From positions 1-64,000 of the forward strand of contig JAURWY010000026.1 in NCBI GenBank assembly GCA_030654695.1: a DNA stretch of 64,000 bases, given 5' to 3'. The translations under genes and the position numbers were made by a program. A model generated the notes under the pieces. That model was not told the DNA's origin. It ran no database searches and was given only the letters and a program-made list of their open reading frames with translations. Shown in pieces: positions 9,861 through 19,840 of this stretch (positions are counted from its first letter, which is position 1; each line of letters begins with the position of its first letter). Origin of the DNA: Polaromonas sp. (lineage in GTDB: Bacteria; Pseudomonadota; Gammaproteobacteria; Burkholderiales; Burkholderiaceae_C).

Positions 9861-10160
9861 ATGGGTCAAACTATTCCGGTCTGGTTGGTGGTGCTGGTGT
9901 CTTTGTTGGCCGCCAATCTGCCTTTCATGAGCGCTCGTTTCATGGCTTTTTATGGCTTGAAAGAGCCCAAATCACTGGCCCTCAGGCTGCTTGAGTTGGT
10001 GCTCTGGTATTTCATCGCTGGCGCAGTGGCGCTGGGGTTGGAGCACCGGGGTGGTCAAATCGCGCCCCAAGGCTGGGAGTTTTACGCCATCACTGGCACG
10101 CTCTTTATCACCTTCGCCTTTCCGGGCTTCGTCTATCGCTACCTTTTTAAACTGCGATGA
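9861..10160 (+). CDS. DUF2818 family small membrane protein
   Basis: This 99-residue protein has three hydrophobic stretches (residues about 5-25, 40-58 and 72-92). It resembles the DUF2818 family, which in Burkholderiales commonly sits directly behind nuoN. Its function is unknown. The position in the nuo operon suggests a link to complex I assembly or stability, but that is inference from context only. Its stop overlaps the NUDIX gene start as ATGA, so the two are probably translated together. Confidence 0.8.
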   Translation: MGQTIPVWLVVLVSLLAANLPFMSARFMAFYGLKEPKSLALRLLELVLWYFIAGAVALGLEHRGGQIAPQGWEFYAITGTLFITFAFPGFVYRYLFKLR

Positions 10161-10741
10161 GTTCGACTACTGACGACGCGCACCTGACCGAAACCCGCGT
10201 CGCCAGTGAAGAGCTGCTGCGTGGACATTTTCTGCATGCTGTTCGCGACACGGTTCGTCTCCCTGACGGGTCAGAGGCCACCCGCGAATACGTGATTCAT
10301 CCGGGTGCCGTGATGGTGATCGCCGAGCTGGCAGATGGCAAACTGGTGCTGGAACGACAGTTCCGCTACCCGGTGCAGTCCGTGATGATCGAGTTCCCGG
10401 CCGGCAAGCTCGATGCCGGTGAGGCCTCGTTAGACTGCGCACGCCGCGAACTTCTGGAAGAAACCGGCTACACGGCCAAGCAATGGGCGCGAGCCGGTGT
10501 CTTGCACCCGGTGATTTCTTACTCCACCGAATTCATTGACATCTGGTTTGCCCGCGATTTGACTGCCGGCCAGCGTCAGCTCGACCAAGGCGAATTTTTG
10601 GATGTGTTCAGCGCCACCGCCGAAGAGCTTTTTCAATGCTGCCGCGACGGTCGCGTCACCGATGCCAAGACTTTGAGCGGTGCACTGTGGCTGCAAAACG
10701 TGCGTTCAGGGGCATGGCCTTTGGACTGGGTCAGTGTTTGA
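10157..10741 (+). CDS. NUDIX hydrolase, ADP-ribose pyrophosphatase-like
   Basis: NUDIX enzymes hydrolyse nucleoside diphosphates linked to another group. ADP-ribose or related NAD breakdown products are the likely substrates for this subfamily. The Nudix box is present as GKLDAGEASLDCARRELLEETG (GX5EX7REXXEEXG), preceded by a beta-rich N-terminal part with VLERQFRYPVQ as in the ADP-ribose pyrophosphatase group. The product is 194 residues and is translationally overlapped with the DUF2818 gene. Its place behind the NADH dehydrogenase operon fits NAD housekeeping, but the substrate cannot be set from sequence. Confidence 0.9.
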   Translation: MSSTTDDAHLTETRVASEELLRGHFLHAVRDTVRLPDGSEATREYVIHPGAVMVIAELADGKLVLERQFRYPVQSVMIEFPAGKLDAGEASLDCARRELLEETGYTAKQWARAGVLHPVISYSTEFIDIWFARDLTAGQRQLDQGEFLDVFSATAEELFQCCRDGRVTDAKTLSGALWLQNVRSGAWPLDWVSV

Positions 10742-10750
10742 TTTTCGACT

Positions 10751-10756
10751 CACAAT
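10751..10756 (+). promoter_or_regulatory. -10-like hexamer CACAAT, 6 nt before DUF1178 start
   Basis: The hexamer ends six bases before the ATG at 10763, in a 21-base gap with no Shine-Dalgarno. A transcript started from it would be leaderless. It is one of about a dozen similar arrangements in the window. Confidence 0.4.
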
Positions 10757-10762
10757 CAAGCC

Positions 10763-11299
10763 ATGAAAGTTCTTGATCTGAAGTGTGCCCACCAGCATGT
10801 GTTTGAAGGCTGGTTCGCATCCGAAGATGACTTTCAAAGTCAGCTGGCGCGTGGCTTGGTGGCGTGTCCGCTGTGCGCTGACGTGAACATCAGCAAGCAA
10901 CTCAGTGCGCCGCGCTTGAATCTGGGCGCGGCAGCGCCGCCCAAGACGGTTTCATCGTCATCTGCGCCAAGCGCCGCTGTCGCAGTGGGGCCCTCCACCC
11001 CAACCTCAAAAGAACTTGTTCCTGCGCAAGCGTCATCGACTGAAGTTTCCACGCAAGACAGACAGGCCTTGCAAGACATGCAAGGTGATTGGCTGAAGAT
11101 GGTGCGTCAGGTGGTAGCCAATACCGAAGACGTCGGCAGCCATTTTGCAGAAGTGGCGCGGCAGATGCATTACGGCGAAACTGACGAGCGCAGTATTCGC
11201 GGCCAGACCTCGCGCGAAGAAGCCGTGGCCTTGCTCGAAGAAGGCATCTCGGTGCTGCCCCTGCCGATGCCTGCGGCGCTCAAAGAGACGCTGCAATAA
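10763..11299 (+). CDS. DUF1178 family protein
   Basis: This 178-residue cytoplasmic protein belongs to DUF1178. The N-terminus, MKVLDLKCAHQHVFEGWF, with Cys8 and the later ACPLC pair (VACPLCADV), looks like a small zinc-ribbon-like head, followed by a low-complexity Ala/Ser/Pro/Thr linker (residues about 55-95) and a helical C-terminal half ending in the ISVLPLP block. Its function is unknown. It often follows the nuo-NUDIX genes in Burkholderiales. No ribosome site is visible, and a -10-like box lies six bases upstream of the start. Confidence 0.85.
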   Translation: MKVLDLKCAHQHVFEGWFASEDDFQSQLARGLVACPLCADVNISKQLSAPRLNLGAAAPPKTVSSSSAPSAAVAVGPSTPTSKELVPAQASSTEVSTQDRQALQDMQGDWLKMVRQVVANTEDVGSHFAEVARQMHYGETDERSIRGQTSREEAVALLEEGISVLPLPMPAALKETLQ

Positions 11300-11312
11300 G
11301 ACGGTCTTTCGT

Positions 11313-13094
11313 TCAAGTCGTGAACTGCAGCTCTGCCAAGCGCGCGTAAATCCCGCCTAGTTTCACCAGTTCCGCATGGCTGCCTTGCTCCACCAATCGG
11401 CCGTGATCAAGCACCAAAATACGGTCGGCTTGCTGCACGGTGGCTAATCGATGCGCGATGACCAACGTGGTCCGTCCGCGCATGGCCGACTCCAGCGCGG
11501 CCTGGACCGATCGTTCGCTTTCGGCGTCGAGCGCGCTGGTGGCTTCGTCGAGCAACAGCAGCGGTGGATTCTTCAGCATGGCTCTGGCAATCGCAATACG
11601 CTGCCGTTGACCGCCCGACAAACGCACACCACGCTCACCTAAAAAGGTGTCGTAGCCTTCGGGCAAAGCCAAGATGAACTCGTGCGCAAAGGCAGCGTGC
11701 GCGGCGGCTTTGACCTCGTCGTCAGAGGCAGTTGGTTGGCCGTAACGAATGTTCTCAAGCGCGCTGCTGGAGAAAATCACGGCGTCTTGCGGCACGATGC
11801 CGATACGCTCGCGCAACGTGTGCAGGTCCATTAGCGAGGTGGCCACGCCGTCCAGCGTGATCTGGCCCGACAGCGGATCGTAAAAGCGCAGCAGCAACTG
11901 AAACACCGTGCTCTTGCCCGCGCCGCTGGGGCCGACGATGGCGACGGTTTCGCCGGGCGCGACGGTGAGCGTGAAATCACTCAGCGCCGCTTGCGCCGGG
12001 CGCGAGGGGTAATGGAATGTCACCGCCTCAAAAGACACGGCGCTACCGGCTTGGGGTGCGGGTGCTTTGACCGGCTTGGCCGGAGACGCAATCGGTGAAC
12101 GGCTGTTCAGCAGTTCCATCAAGCGCTCGGTGGCGCCAGCGGCGCGCAGCAAGTCGCCGTAGACCTCACCCAGCACCGCAAAAGCACTGGCCAAAATAAT
12201 CACGTAAAGCACCGTCTCGCCCAAGGCGCCTGCTGTGATGTCGCCGCGCACCACCGCTTGCGTGCCTTGGTACAGGCCCCACAACAAGGCCGCCGAAGTC
12301 GCGATGATGATGAAGGCCACCAGCACCGAACGCGCTGCGGTGCGCCGCACGGCCACCTGAAAGGCGTCGCCGGTCGACTTGTCAAAACGCGCCGACTCGC
12401 GGGCCTCGGCGGTGTAGCTTTGCACCACCGGAATAGCGTTCAACACCTCCGCCGCGATGGCGCTGGAGTCCGCCACGCGGTCTTGGCTGGCACGGGACAA
12501 CTTGCGCACGCGCCGGCCAAACCAGACGCTCGGCAACACAATCAACACCAGCACGCCGAAGACCTGAACCATCACCACAGGGTTGGTGTAAATCAACATG
12601 GCCAAAGCGCCCAAGCCCATCACCGCATTGCGCAGGCCCATGCTCAAGGACGAGCCGACCACCGCTTGCACCAGCGTGGTGTCGGTCGTCAGGCGCGACA
12701 GCACTTCGCCGGTTTGTGTGGTTTCAAAAAACTCTGGGCTTTGCTTGAGCACATGAGAATAGACCGCGTTGCGCAAGTCAGCTGTGACCCGTTCGCCGAG
12801 CCAGCTGACCAGGTAAAACCGACCGGCTGAAAAAAGACCCAATGCGGTTGCCACGGCAAAAAGCTCAAAAAAGTGCGTCCGCACGGCCATCAGCTGTTCA
12901 CCCTTGTCGGCTTCGGCCATGCCGCCATCAATCAGGCTGCGCAGCGCCAGTGGGAACAACAAGGTGGCACCCGCCGCCAGTGTCAAAAAAAGCAGAGCCA
13001 AAAAGATGCGGCCCCGGTAAGGTCGCAAAAAGGGCAACAGCCCAGAAAGTGATTTGGGCGAGCCTTTGAGGGGCTGAGTGGAAGAAGTAACCAT
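11313..13094 (-). CDS. ABC exporter, MsbA/ABCB-like (fused membrane and ATPase domains)
   Basis: This is a half-size ABC exporter of 593 residues. The N-terminal six-helix membrane domain covers about residues 25-320. The C-terminal ATPase has Walker A GPSGAGKST near residue 385, signature LSGGQRQRIAIARA, Walker B LLLLDEATSALD and switch His in VIAHRLATV. It resembles the lipid/drug exporter group that includes MsbA. The substrate (lipid, drug or peptide) cannot be fixed from sequence. It is monocistronic, converges with the DUF1178 gene and diverges from the FAD monooxygenase. Confidence 0.9.
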   Translation of the reverse strand: MVTSSTQPLKGSPKSLSGLLPFLRPYRGRIFLALLFLTLAAGATLLFPLALRSLIDGGMAEADKGEQLMAVRTHFFELFAVATALGLFSAGRFYLVSWLGERVTADLRNAVYSHVLKQSPEFFETTQTGEVLSRLTTDTTLVQAVVGSSLSMGLRNAVMGLGALAMLIYTNPVVMVQVFGVLVLIVLPSVWFGRRVRKLSRASQDRVADSSAIAAEVLNAIPVVQSYTAEARESARFDKSTGDAFQVAVRRTAARSVLVAFIIIATSAALLWGLYQGTQAVVRGDITAGALGETVLYVIILASAFAVLGEVYGDLLRAAGATERLMELLNSRSPIASPAKPVKAPAPQAGSAVSFEAVTFHYPSRPAQAALSDFTLTVAPGETVAIVGPSGAGKSTVFQLLLRFYDPLSGQITLDGVATSLMDLHTLRERIGIVPQDAVIFSSSALENIRYGQPTASDDEVKAAAHAAFAHEFILALPEGYDTFLGERGVRLSGGQRQRIAIARAMLKNPPLLLLDEATSALDAESERSVQAALESAMRGRTTLVIAHRLATVQQADRILVLDHGRLVEQGSHAELVKLGGIYARLAELQFTT

Positions 13095-13100
13095 GCCGTG

Positions 13101-13106
13101 AGTTTA
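13101..13106 (-). promoter_or_regulatory. -10-like hexamer TAAACT, 6 nt before ABC exporter start
   Basis: Read on the minus strand, TAAACT is followed by six bases and then the ATG at 13094. No Shine-Dalgarno is visible. The identical hexamer and spacing recur before the DUF3429 gene at 23247. Confidence 0.4.
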
Positions 13107-13273
13107 GCGATGAGCGCCAGCGAGTCAGCGTTCGCCTTGGCGATGACCATCTTGTGGACCATCCTCAGGGCATCGAAATTTCGTGCTGCGCAAAACTCAA
13201 TTTCATCACCTCACTTTATGATTGCTGTCGAGTTCGCTAAGGTAGAGGGCTCGTCACCGACCGGATATTCACC

Positions 13274-14998
13274 ATGCTCACCGTTGCTGCTACGCCCCAG
13301 GAGACTTTGACCGTGGATGTTTTGATCGCCGGCGGCGGCCCGTGCGGCCTCATGCTGGCCAATGAACTCGGTCAGCGTGGCATCCGTTGCTTGATGGTCG
13401 ACCCCAAACCTGGCACGGCTTTCAACCCGCAGGCCAACGCGACGCAAGCTCGCACGATGGAGCATTTCAGACGATTGGGTTTTGCGCATGAAATACGCGC
13501 TGAGGGTTTGCCGCCAGACCATCCAAGCGACATCGCCTACTTCACGCGCTTCACGGCACACGAACTGGCCCGTCTCCGTTTGCCAACGGCGGCCCAAGCT
13601 GTGGCGTCGGTCAAGGGCTTGTCCGGCTCCTGGAGTGCGGCCGAGTTGCCGCACCGCGTGTCGCAAAAATATGTCGAAGTGGTGCTGCGTCGGCATGCCG
13701 GGAAATGGCCCGCCTGCGATATCCGTTACGGCTGGGCCTTGGATGGTTTTGAAGATCGCTCCGACGGCGACCATCCGATTCAAGCAACCATCCGCTGTGT
13801 CTCTACCGGCGAGTCATGGCCAGTGCAGGCGCGTTATTTGGTGGGCGCTGATGGCCCGCGCAGTCCCGTCCGCCAGGCGCTCGGTATTGGCTGGGGCGGT
13901 TCCAGCGGCGTGAAGCGTCAATTCATGGGCGGCACGATGTTCGCGGCCTATGTCCGCGCACCGGCCTTTTACACGGCCATGCCGCACGACCGAGCCTGGA
14001 TGTATGTGGCGGTCAACGCGCAGCGCCGCGGTTTCATCGCAACGGTGGATGGCTGTGGCGAATTCGCCTTTCATGCGGCGGTGCAAGACGGCGAAGATGC
14101 GGAGTCGTGGACGGCGGCAGATGCGCGCCGTATCTTCGCCGAAGTGATGGGCTGTGAAATTCCCATGGAGGTCTTGTCTGTCGGCACTTGGTTGGCGGGC
14201 CATGCCTTGGTGGCGCAACGCTTTCAGCAAGGCCACGTTTTCATCGCGGGCGATGCCGCGCATCTTTTCACCCCAACCGGTGGGCTGGGCTACAACACAG
14301 CGGTTGAAGACGCGGTGAATCTGGGCTGGAAATTGGCCAGTGTGATTCGTGCCCAGGCTCCACCCGAATTGCTGGCCAGCTACGAACTAGAACGCAAACC
14401 GCTGGCTGAGCGCAACACCGCGTATGCGCGCCAGTTCGCTGACTCCGTTGGCCTGCTGGAGGCCACTCCGCAACTCGATGACGACAGTCTGGCGGGCGCG
14501 GCTGAACGCCTGAGGGTAGGCCAGTACCTTGATCAGCATGTGCGGCTGGAATTCAATATTCCCGGGGTCACCTTCGGTGGGCGTTATGACGCCTCGCCTT
14601 TGATCGTGCACGACGGAACGTTGGCGCCACCCGATGCGGCCAACAGCTACACCCCGACGGCCAGCCCGGGCGGAAGGCCACCGCATGCGTGGCTGGCTGA
14701 TGGCCGATCTTTGTTTGACACGTTTCACACCGAGTGGACCTTGTTGCAATTGGGTGTAGTCGGTGCGGCATCCGATGTGCAGGCCTTCATCGACGCGGCC
14801 AGTGCTTTGACAATAGATCTGAAAGTGGTGGCGCACAGCGCGCCTGAGTTGCACGCCCTTTATGAAGCGCCTCTAGCACTGATTCGGCCGGATCAAATCA
14901 TCGCTTGGCGTGGTCACGATGCGCTTGATGCCGCCGCGGTGTTGGCGCAGGCTTCCGGTCGAGGTGTGCCAGGTCAGAGTCGCAGCGCTGCCGCGTAG
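13274..14998 (+). CDS. FAD-dependent monooxygenase (PheA/TfdB/MhpA-type hydroxylase fold)
   Basis: This is a flavoprotein monooxygenase of the class that hydroxylates aromatic rings using NAD(P)H. The 574-residue product has the N-terminal FAD-binding GGGPCG (residues about 17-22), the DG motif in LVGADGPRSPVRQ near residue 195, and the GDAAHLFTPTGGLGYN motif that contacts FAD ribityl and phosphate near residue 330. A C-terminal thioredoxin-like domain follows, as in phenol hydroxylases. No ring-cleavage or other catabolic genes are adjacent, so the substrate is open. The 3' end overlaps the convergent attH gene by 25 bases. The upstream 180-base gap should hold its promoter and that of the ABC exporter. 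Confidence 0.88.
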   Translation: MLTVAATPQETLTVDVLIAGGGPCGLMLANELGQRGIRCLMVDPKPGTAFNPQANATQARTMEHFRRLGFAHEIRAEGLPPDHPSDIAYFTRFTAHELARLRLPTAAQAVASVKGLSGSWSAAELPHRVSQKYVEVVLRRHAGKWPACDIRYGWALDGFEDRSDGDHPIQATIRCVSTGESWPVQARYLVGADGPRSPVRQALGIGWGGSSGVKRQFMGGTMFAAYVRAPAFYTAMPHDRAWMYVAVNAQRRGFIATVDGCGEFAFHAAVQDGEDAESWTAADARRIFAEVMGCEIPMEVLSVGTWLAGHALVAQRFQQGHVFIAGDAAHLFTPTGGLGYNTAVEDAVNLGWKLASVIRAQAPPELLASYELERKPLAERNTAYARQFADSVGLLEATPQLDDDSLAGAAERLRVGQYLDQHVRLEFNIPGVTFGGRYDASPLIVHDGTLAPPDAANSYTPTASPGGRPPHAWLADGRSLFDTFHTEWTLLQLGVVGAASDVQAFIDAASALTIDLKVVAHSAPELHALYEAPLALIRPDQIIAWRGHDALDAAAVLAQASGRGVPGQSRSAAA

Positions 14999-16056
14999 CC
15001 AGTCATTTCCAAATAACCGCGCCCGACGCGTTGGCCTTGGCTGTTCAGCAGCTCGCTGAGGCCTTCCCAATACACCGCGCCGGTCGACGCGCGGCTGTCG
15101 AGCTCTTGCTTGTCAATGACCGCTTTGACCGTGTAGGTCTCTGTCGGCGTGCTCACCTGCCACTCGACCGGGTAGCTGGCCTGCGTCAGCGGGCTGATCC
15201 AACGCCTGACCGGTTTGAAAGTCACCTCGCCGCGCTTGAAGACCGTGAGCTTGCCTTGGGCTGAGCGAAAAGAACCGCCCTCCCAAACCGCGCTGCCGCT
15301 GGCTGTGCGCAACTGAAAAGCCGTGAGCGCGCTGCCATCGTCCAAGTTCATGCCGATCCAGTCCCAACCTTTGGCGTCCGGGTGCAGCAGTTCTTCGCTC
15401 CACTCGTGGTCCAGCCAAGCTTTGCCTGCGACGTCGAAAGTCCGCCCTTGCAGCGTGATGCTGCCGCGCGTGTTCAGCTGCGGGTGACTGTAGTAATAGC
15501 TGGCTTGCCGCGCCTCTGGCCCTTTGCGCGACAGGCCGTTTTGGCCTTGCAAAATAAGTGGCTGCGTTTCATTCATTTGCAGTTGTAGCGCAAAGCCGTT
15601 GGCCGGTAAGCTGGCGCTGTAGCGACTGACGTCACCGGGATTGCGCTGCAAGGTCCAGTCTTCGAGCTTGAGGTGGGTCTCTTCGGTGCTGGCAAAAGCC
15701 ACGCCAAAACCGGCGCGGGCAATGCGTTGGTCGTGCCAGAGTTTTTGGCCTTGCACATCGGTCACGGCGGCATGTGCAAAGATGAGTTGCTGCGCCGAAA
15801 ACTTCGACAGCATGGCTTGGGTGGCGTCCACGCGCGTGCGAAAAAACGTCAGCTGAAAACCGAACTCGCGACTGTCTGAGCCGCGGCTGTTGGCGTGGCC
15901 AGTGATGTACCACCACTCAGTGCGCAACTCTGGATGCGCACCGTGGTCACGCGGGAAACGCAACGTGCGCGCTGGCAAAGACCACGCATTAAAAGGCGCG
16001 CTGGCTGCGGCCATGCCAGCTGCACTGGCAGCCATGAGTCCGCGTCGGGTCAGCAT
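14974..16056 (-). CDS. AttH-like / carotenoid 1,2-hydratase-like lipocalin-fold protein
   Basis: This 360-residue exported protein belongs to the AttH/CrtC-like lipocalin family. The motif RTEWWYITGHA near residue 45 and the later DHEWS and GWDWIGMNLDDGSALTAFQLR blocks are typical. I start at 16056 because the product then begins MLTRRGLMAASAAGMA, which looks like a twin-arginine signal. No good ribosome site precedes it. In related loci the gene accompanies an FtsX-type permease and a LolD-like ATPase, both found downstream of position 16598 on the same strand, so it is probably the periplasmic partner of that transporter. A perfect inverted repeat lies just upstream (16066-16098). Confidence 0.85.
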   Translation of the reverse strand: MLTRRGLMAASAAGMAAASAPFNAWSLPARTLRFPRDHGAHPELRTEWWYITGHANSRGSDSREFGFQLTFFRTRVDATQAMLSKFSAQQLIFAHAAVTDVQGQKLWHDQRIARAGFGVAFASTEETHLKLEDWTLQRNPGDVSRYSASLPANGFALQLQMNETQPLILQGQNGLSRKGPEARQASYYYSHPQLNTRGSITLQGRTFDVAGKAWLDHEWSEELLHPDAKGWDWIGMNLDDGSALTAFQLRTASGSAVWEGGSFRSAQGKLTVFKRGEVTFKPVRRWISPLTQASYPVEWQVSTPTETYTVKAVIDKQELDSRASTGAVYWEGLSELLNSQGQRVGRGYLEMTGYAAALRL

Positions 16057-16065
16057 TGAAGGTGC

Positions 16066-16098
16066 AAGGTCATGCTGCGATTCTCGCAGCATGACCTT
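16066..16098. promoter_or_regulatory. Perfect 15-bp inverted repeat with 3-nt loop upstream of attH
   Basis: The arms aaggtcatgctgcga and tcgcagcatgacctt are exact reverse complements around ttc. The element ends nine bases upstream of the chosen attH start and lies downstream of the 73-codon gene stop. It could be a terminator hairpin (but no T-run follows on either strand), an RNA hairpin controlling attH translation, or a repressor operator. Confidence 0.75.
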
Positions 16099-16135
16099 AA
16101 CCCGATCCCATAAAAAATCTGTGCCGCCTAGATAC

Positions 16136-16357
16136 TCAAGCCGGGTGCTCGTGTCTGATCGGATCAGTTTCAAACACCACTTCACCTGTGTCCACATGAA
16201 CCACGCGGATGTGCTGGCGGGTCGGGTCGGCCAAGCTTTTGACAGCGACCGCAACGGCTAAGCCGCGGTCGTTGTAAATCTGCCCGGAATTGTTGTGCGG
16301 CAGCAAACTGCCGCGCAGAGGCGTGCTGCTTTCAATGCGGTACTGTGAACTGGCCAT
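16136..16357 (-). CDS. Small conserved-looking protein of unknown function (73 aa)
   Basis: This short, soluble-looking protein has no membrane segment or signal. It contains the segments PLRGSLLPHNNSGQIYNDRG and RQHIRVVHVDTGEVVF, which read like a compact beta-rich domain, and I have the impression that such proteins occur in other Burkholderiales. An AGGA-like site (taggaca) lies about 10 bases before the start at 16357. It sits between the FtsX-type permease gene and attH on the same strand, so it may be co-transcribed with them. I do not recognise a function. Confidence 0.65.
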   Translation of the reverse strand: MASSQYRIESSTPLRGSLLPHNNSGQIYNDRGLAVAVAVKSLADPTRQHIRVVHVDTGEVVFETDPIRHEHPA

Positions 16358-16597
16358 GATGAATGTCCTAAACGAAATGTCGATGTGCGAACAACAACTT
16401 GACTCATCCTAAGCTCTGAATGTGACGTCTTGATCACACAAAAACTCAAGAAAGAGTCAAGAAGGTAACGATTCGAAAAGTCGGTTTGCCCGTCTCGAGG
16501 CGTGTTGAGCTTGTTCTGATAGTTAGTCGAAGATAGTGGCAGAAGCGGGGGGCTGATAGACGAGAAAAGAGCTCGGGGTGTTGTCAGCCGAGATCCC
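16358..16597. other. 240-bp intergenic region, no gene seen
   Basis: This AT-richer stretch lies between the permease stop and the 73-codon gene. It should hold the promoter of the small gene. A direct or imperfect inverted motif (actcaagaaagagtcaagaa) is visible around 16443-16463. No coding frame or clear terminator was found. Confidence 0.6.
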
Positions 16598-19190
16598 TTA
16601 CCAGTCTTCTTTGACCGCCAGCACCGCATCAGCACTAGCGGCTGCGCGGCCTGCCAGCCACGCGGTCAAGGTGCCAGCCAACACAACGGCAGCGCACAAA
16701 CCCAATAAGCGCAGCCACGGCACTTGCAGGTCCATCGTCCAGTGGAAGCTTTGCGGGTTGACCACGTGCACCAGCACCACCGAGACCGCCAGTCCCAGCG
16801 CCAGACCGGCGATGGAACCCATGACCGTCCAAGCGGCACCTTCACCGGCCACCACCGTCAATATTTGCCGGCGCGTCAAACCCAAGTGAGCCAGCAGGCC
16901 AAACTCTTTGCGCCGGGACAGCACCTGAGCACTGAAGTTGGCGGCCACACCAAACAGCCCGATCGCGATGGCGACCGCCTGCAGCCAGTAAGTGACAGCA
17001 AAGCTGCGGTCAAAAATACGCAGAGAAGTGGTACGGATCTGACTGGCCGAGGCAAATTCAATCAGGTTGCCTGCGCCCGAAGCCTGCTCCGGGATGTCTC
17101 TGATGGCTTGTTGCACCGCTTCGTCGCTGGCATCACTGGAATTAGGCGCCAGCCAGAGCGCCAAGTCGTTGACACGTTGGTCGCCGGTGAGACGCACAAA
17201 GTCAGCCTGGTCGATGGCGATAGCACCGAACTGGCGAGCGTAATCGCGCCACACGCCGGCGACAAAAAACGGTGCTGTTGGGGCCCTATCTACAGACGCT
17301 GCCGTACTGGTTTTTGTCACCGTGCTAAAGGCTGTCGACAAAGGTGCAAAGGGACCGCCCAGCTTCGCTTGGTAAAGATCCAGCATCGGCTCACTCACAT
17401 AAATACCGATGGCGCCCGCCGGTACGGCCAAGGCTTCGCCCACCAAGGGCAGGGCACGGGCAGGGTCTTGCAGGTCGCGGGCAATCAACGCCACCGTGGG
17501 TTGCGCCGGGTTGAGCAGGAGTTGCGTCACGCGCAAGGTACTGACGCGCTGCACGCCCGGCACTGCGGTCACGCGCTTAACGAAGTCGGGGCTGAAATAA
17601 GCGCTGTCGCTGGCGGCTGCGCTGGCCGCTGTGCGCACATACAAATCAGCCGGCAGCACCACGTCCAGCCAACTGGTGACCGATTGCCGAAAGCTCGCCA
17701 CCATGACGGTGAGCGCCACCGCCAAACTCAGCGACGCCACCACGCCGCTGACCGCCACGCCAGCGCTTTCGCGCACCCTACGCGCACGCTCCACCGCCAG
17801 CAGGGGCAGCGCGCGGTGCGCCACCCACGGGCTCAGCCGTCCGTACAGCAAGCCGATCAAACCCGGCAGCGCGGTGATGCCGCCGACCAGCAATAAGCCG
17901 ACCGAAAAATACGCCCCCAGCGCAATGCCGGCCACAGGCGGGAGCAACGCCAGCACGCCGCTAGCCGCCAGCAGCGCCAAGCTCAACCAGTGGCTGCGCG
18001 AGCCACCCAAGCCTGCGCCCAAACCTTTGAGACTTTGCGCAGGCGGCAATTTTTGGGCACTTCTGGCCGGCCACCAGCCACCCACCAACGCGGCCGCCAC
18101 GCCCAGCCCGCCATAGACCAGCGCGGCCGTGCTGCTCCAGTGCAGCGCGGGAGCGATGCCCGAAAAATAACCGCCGCCCAAGTCGCCACCCAACACGCGC
18201 AAGGCCAACGCTGCCAGCCCGGTGCCAAGCGCTATGCCTGCAACGCTGCCCACCAGGCCCAACACCAGCGACTCGTAGAGGACCAGCCGCAATCTCTCAG
18301 CGCCAGTCAGTCCGAGCACACCGAGCAGCGCAAACTGTTGTGCACGCTTTGCCACGCTCAGTGACAGCACCGAGAAGACCAAAAAAGCACCCGTAAAAAG
18401 CGCCACCAGCGCTAGCACGGTGAGGTTGACGCGGTAAGCCCGCGACAGTTGATTGATACGCTGGGTCGCGTCGCCGGGCTCGCTCAGTCGCAGTTGTGCT
18501 GGCCAGTCGGGTGCGCTTTGCAGCGTGCGGATGAAGGCGCTGCGGTCGACACCCGCGCGCAGTTGGAGGTCGATGCGCGACAGTTCGCCGCCGCGCTCAA
18601 ACAGGTCTTGCGCGGCACCAATGTCCATCACGGCCAGCGGCCCACCGCCCGCCGCCACGCGGCCGACCACACTGACTGGGAGCAAGCGCACGCCACTTTG
18701 CAATTCAAGGGTAGCGCCCGTAAGACGTTCATGTGCGGCAGCATTCAAAAAAATCATGCCGGGCGAAAACATGGCGAAGCGGTCAGCGTCTGTGGCCGGC
18801 AAGGGCATCAGTTCCGGGGCCACGGTGGCCAGCCGCAAGGCATCGACGCCCAGCACACGCAGCGCCAGCCTTTCGCCGCTGGCGTTTTGTGCGTAGGTGC
18901 TCAACTCCAGCACGGGGCTGGCCACGCTGACGTCTGGATGCTGGGCGACGCGAGCGAACACGGCTTCGTCAAAGGTGCCTTGGGCTGAGCGCAGTTCAAG
19001 GTCGGGCTGGCCGTTGACAGAGCGCACGGCTTGCGAAAACTCACTCAAGGCCGATGCATTGATCAGGTGCACCGAAAACGCCAGCGCCACACCCAGCATC
19101 ACCGCCACCATGGCTGCGGCATTGCGCCAAGGGTGGTGTTTGAGTTCTTGCCAGGAAAAGGTGCTGAGCAGTCTCAGCTCGGCAGGTGTT

Positions 19191-19204
<14 letters not shown>
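16598..19204 (-). CDS. FtsX-type ABC transporter permease, duplicated (AttFG/YbbP-like)
   Basis: This large inner-membrane permease of 868 residues has an N-terminal anchor helix (residues about 28-50) followed by a periplasmic MacB-like region, a first FtsX membrane block around residues 265-500, a second periplasmic region and a final FtsX block near 745-865. This two-repeat plan is that of YbbP/AttF-G-type permeases of the LolCDE/MacB superfamily, which act on envelope substrates rather than transporting into the cytosol. The start overlaps the stop of its ATPase gene by 14 bases. With the ATPase and the AttH-like protein it forms a likely complete system. The substrate is unknown. Confidence 0.88.
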
Positions 19205-19835
<631 letters not shown>

Positions 19836-19840
19836 GAGTT

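Noticed and set aside
16724..17896. 390-codon plus-strand frame opposite the FtsX permease
   Set aside because: Composition is Arg/Gln/His-rich shadow translation, and the minus strand encodes a clear FtsX-type protein throughout.
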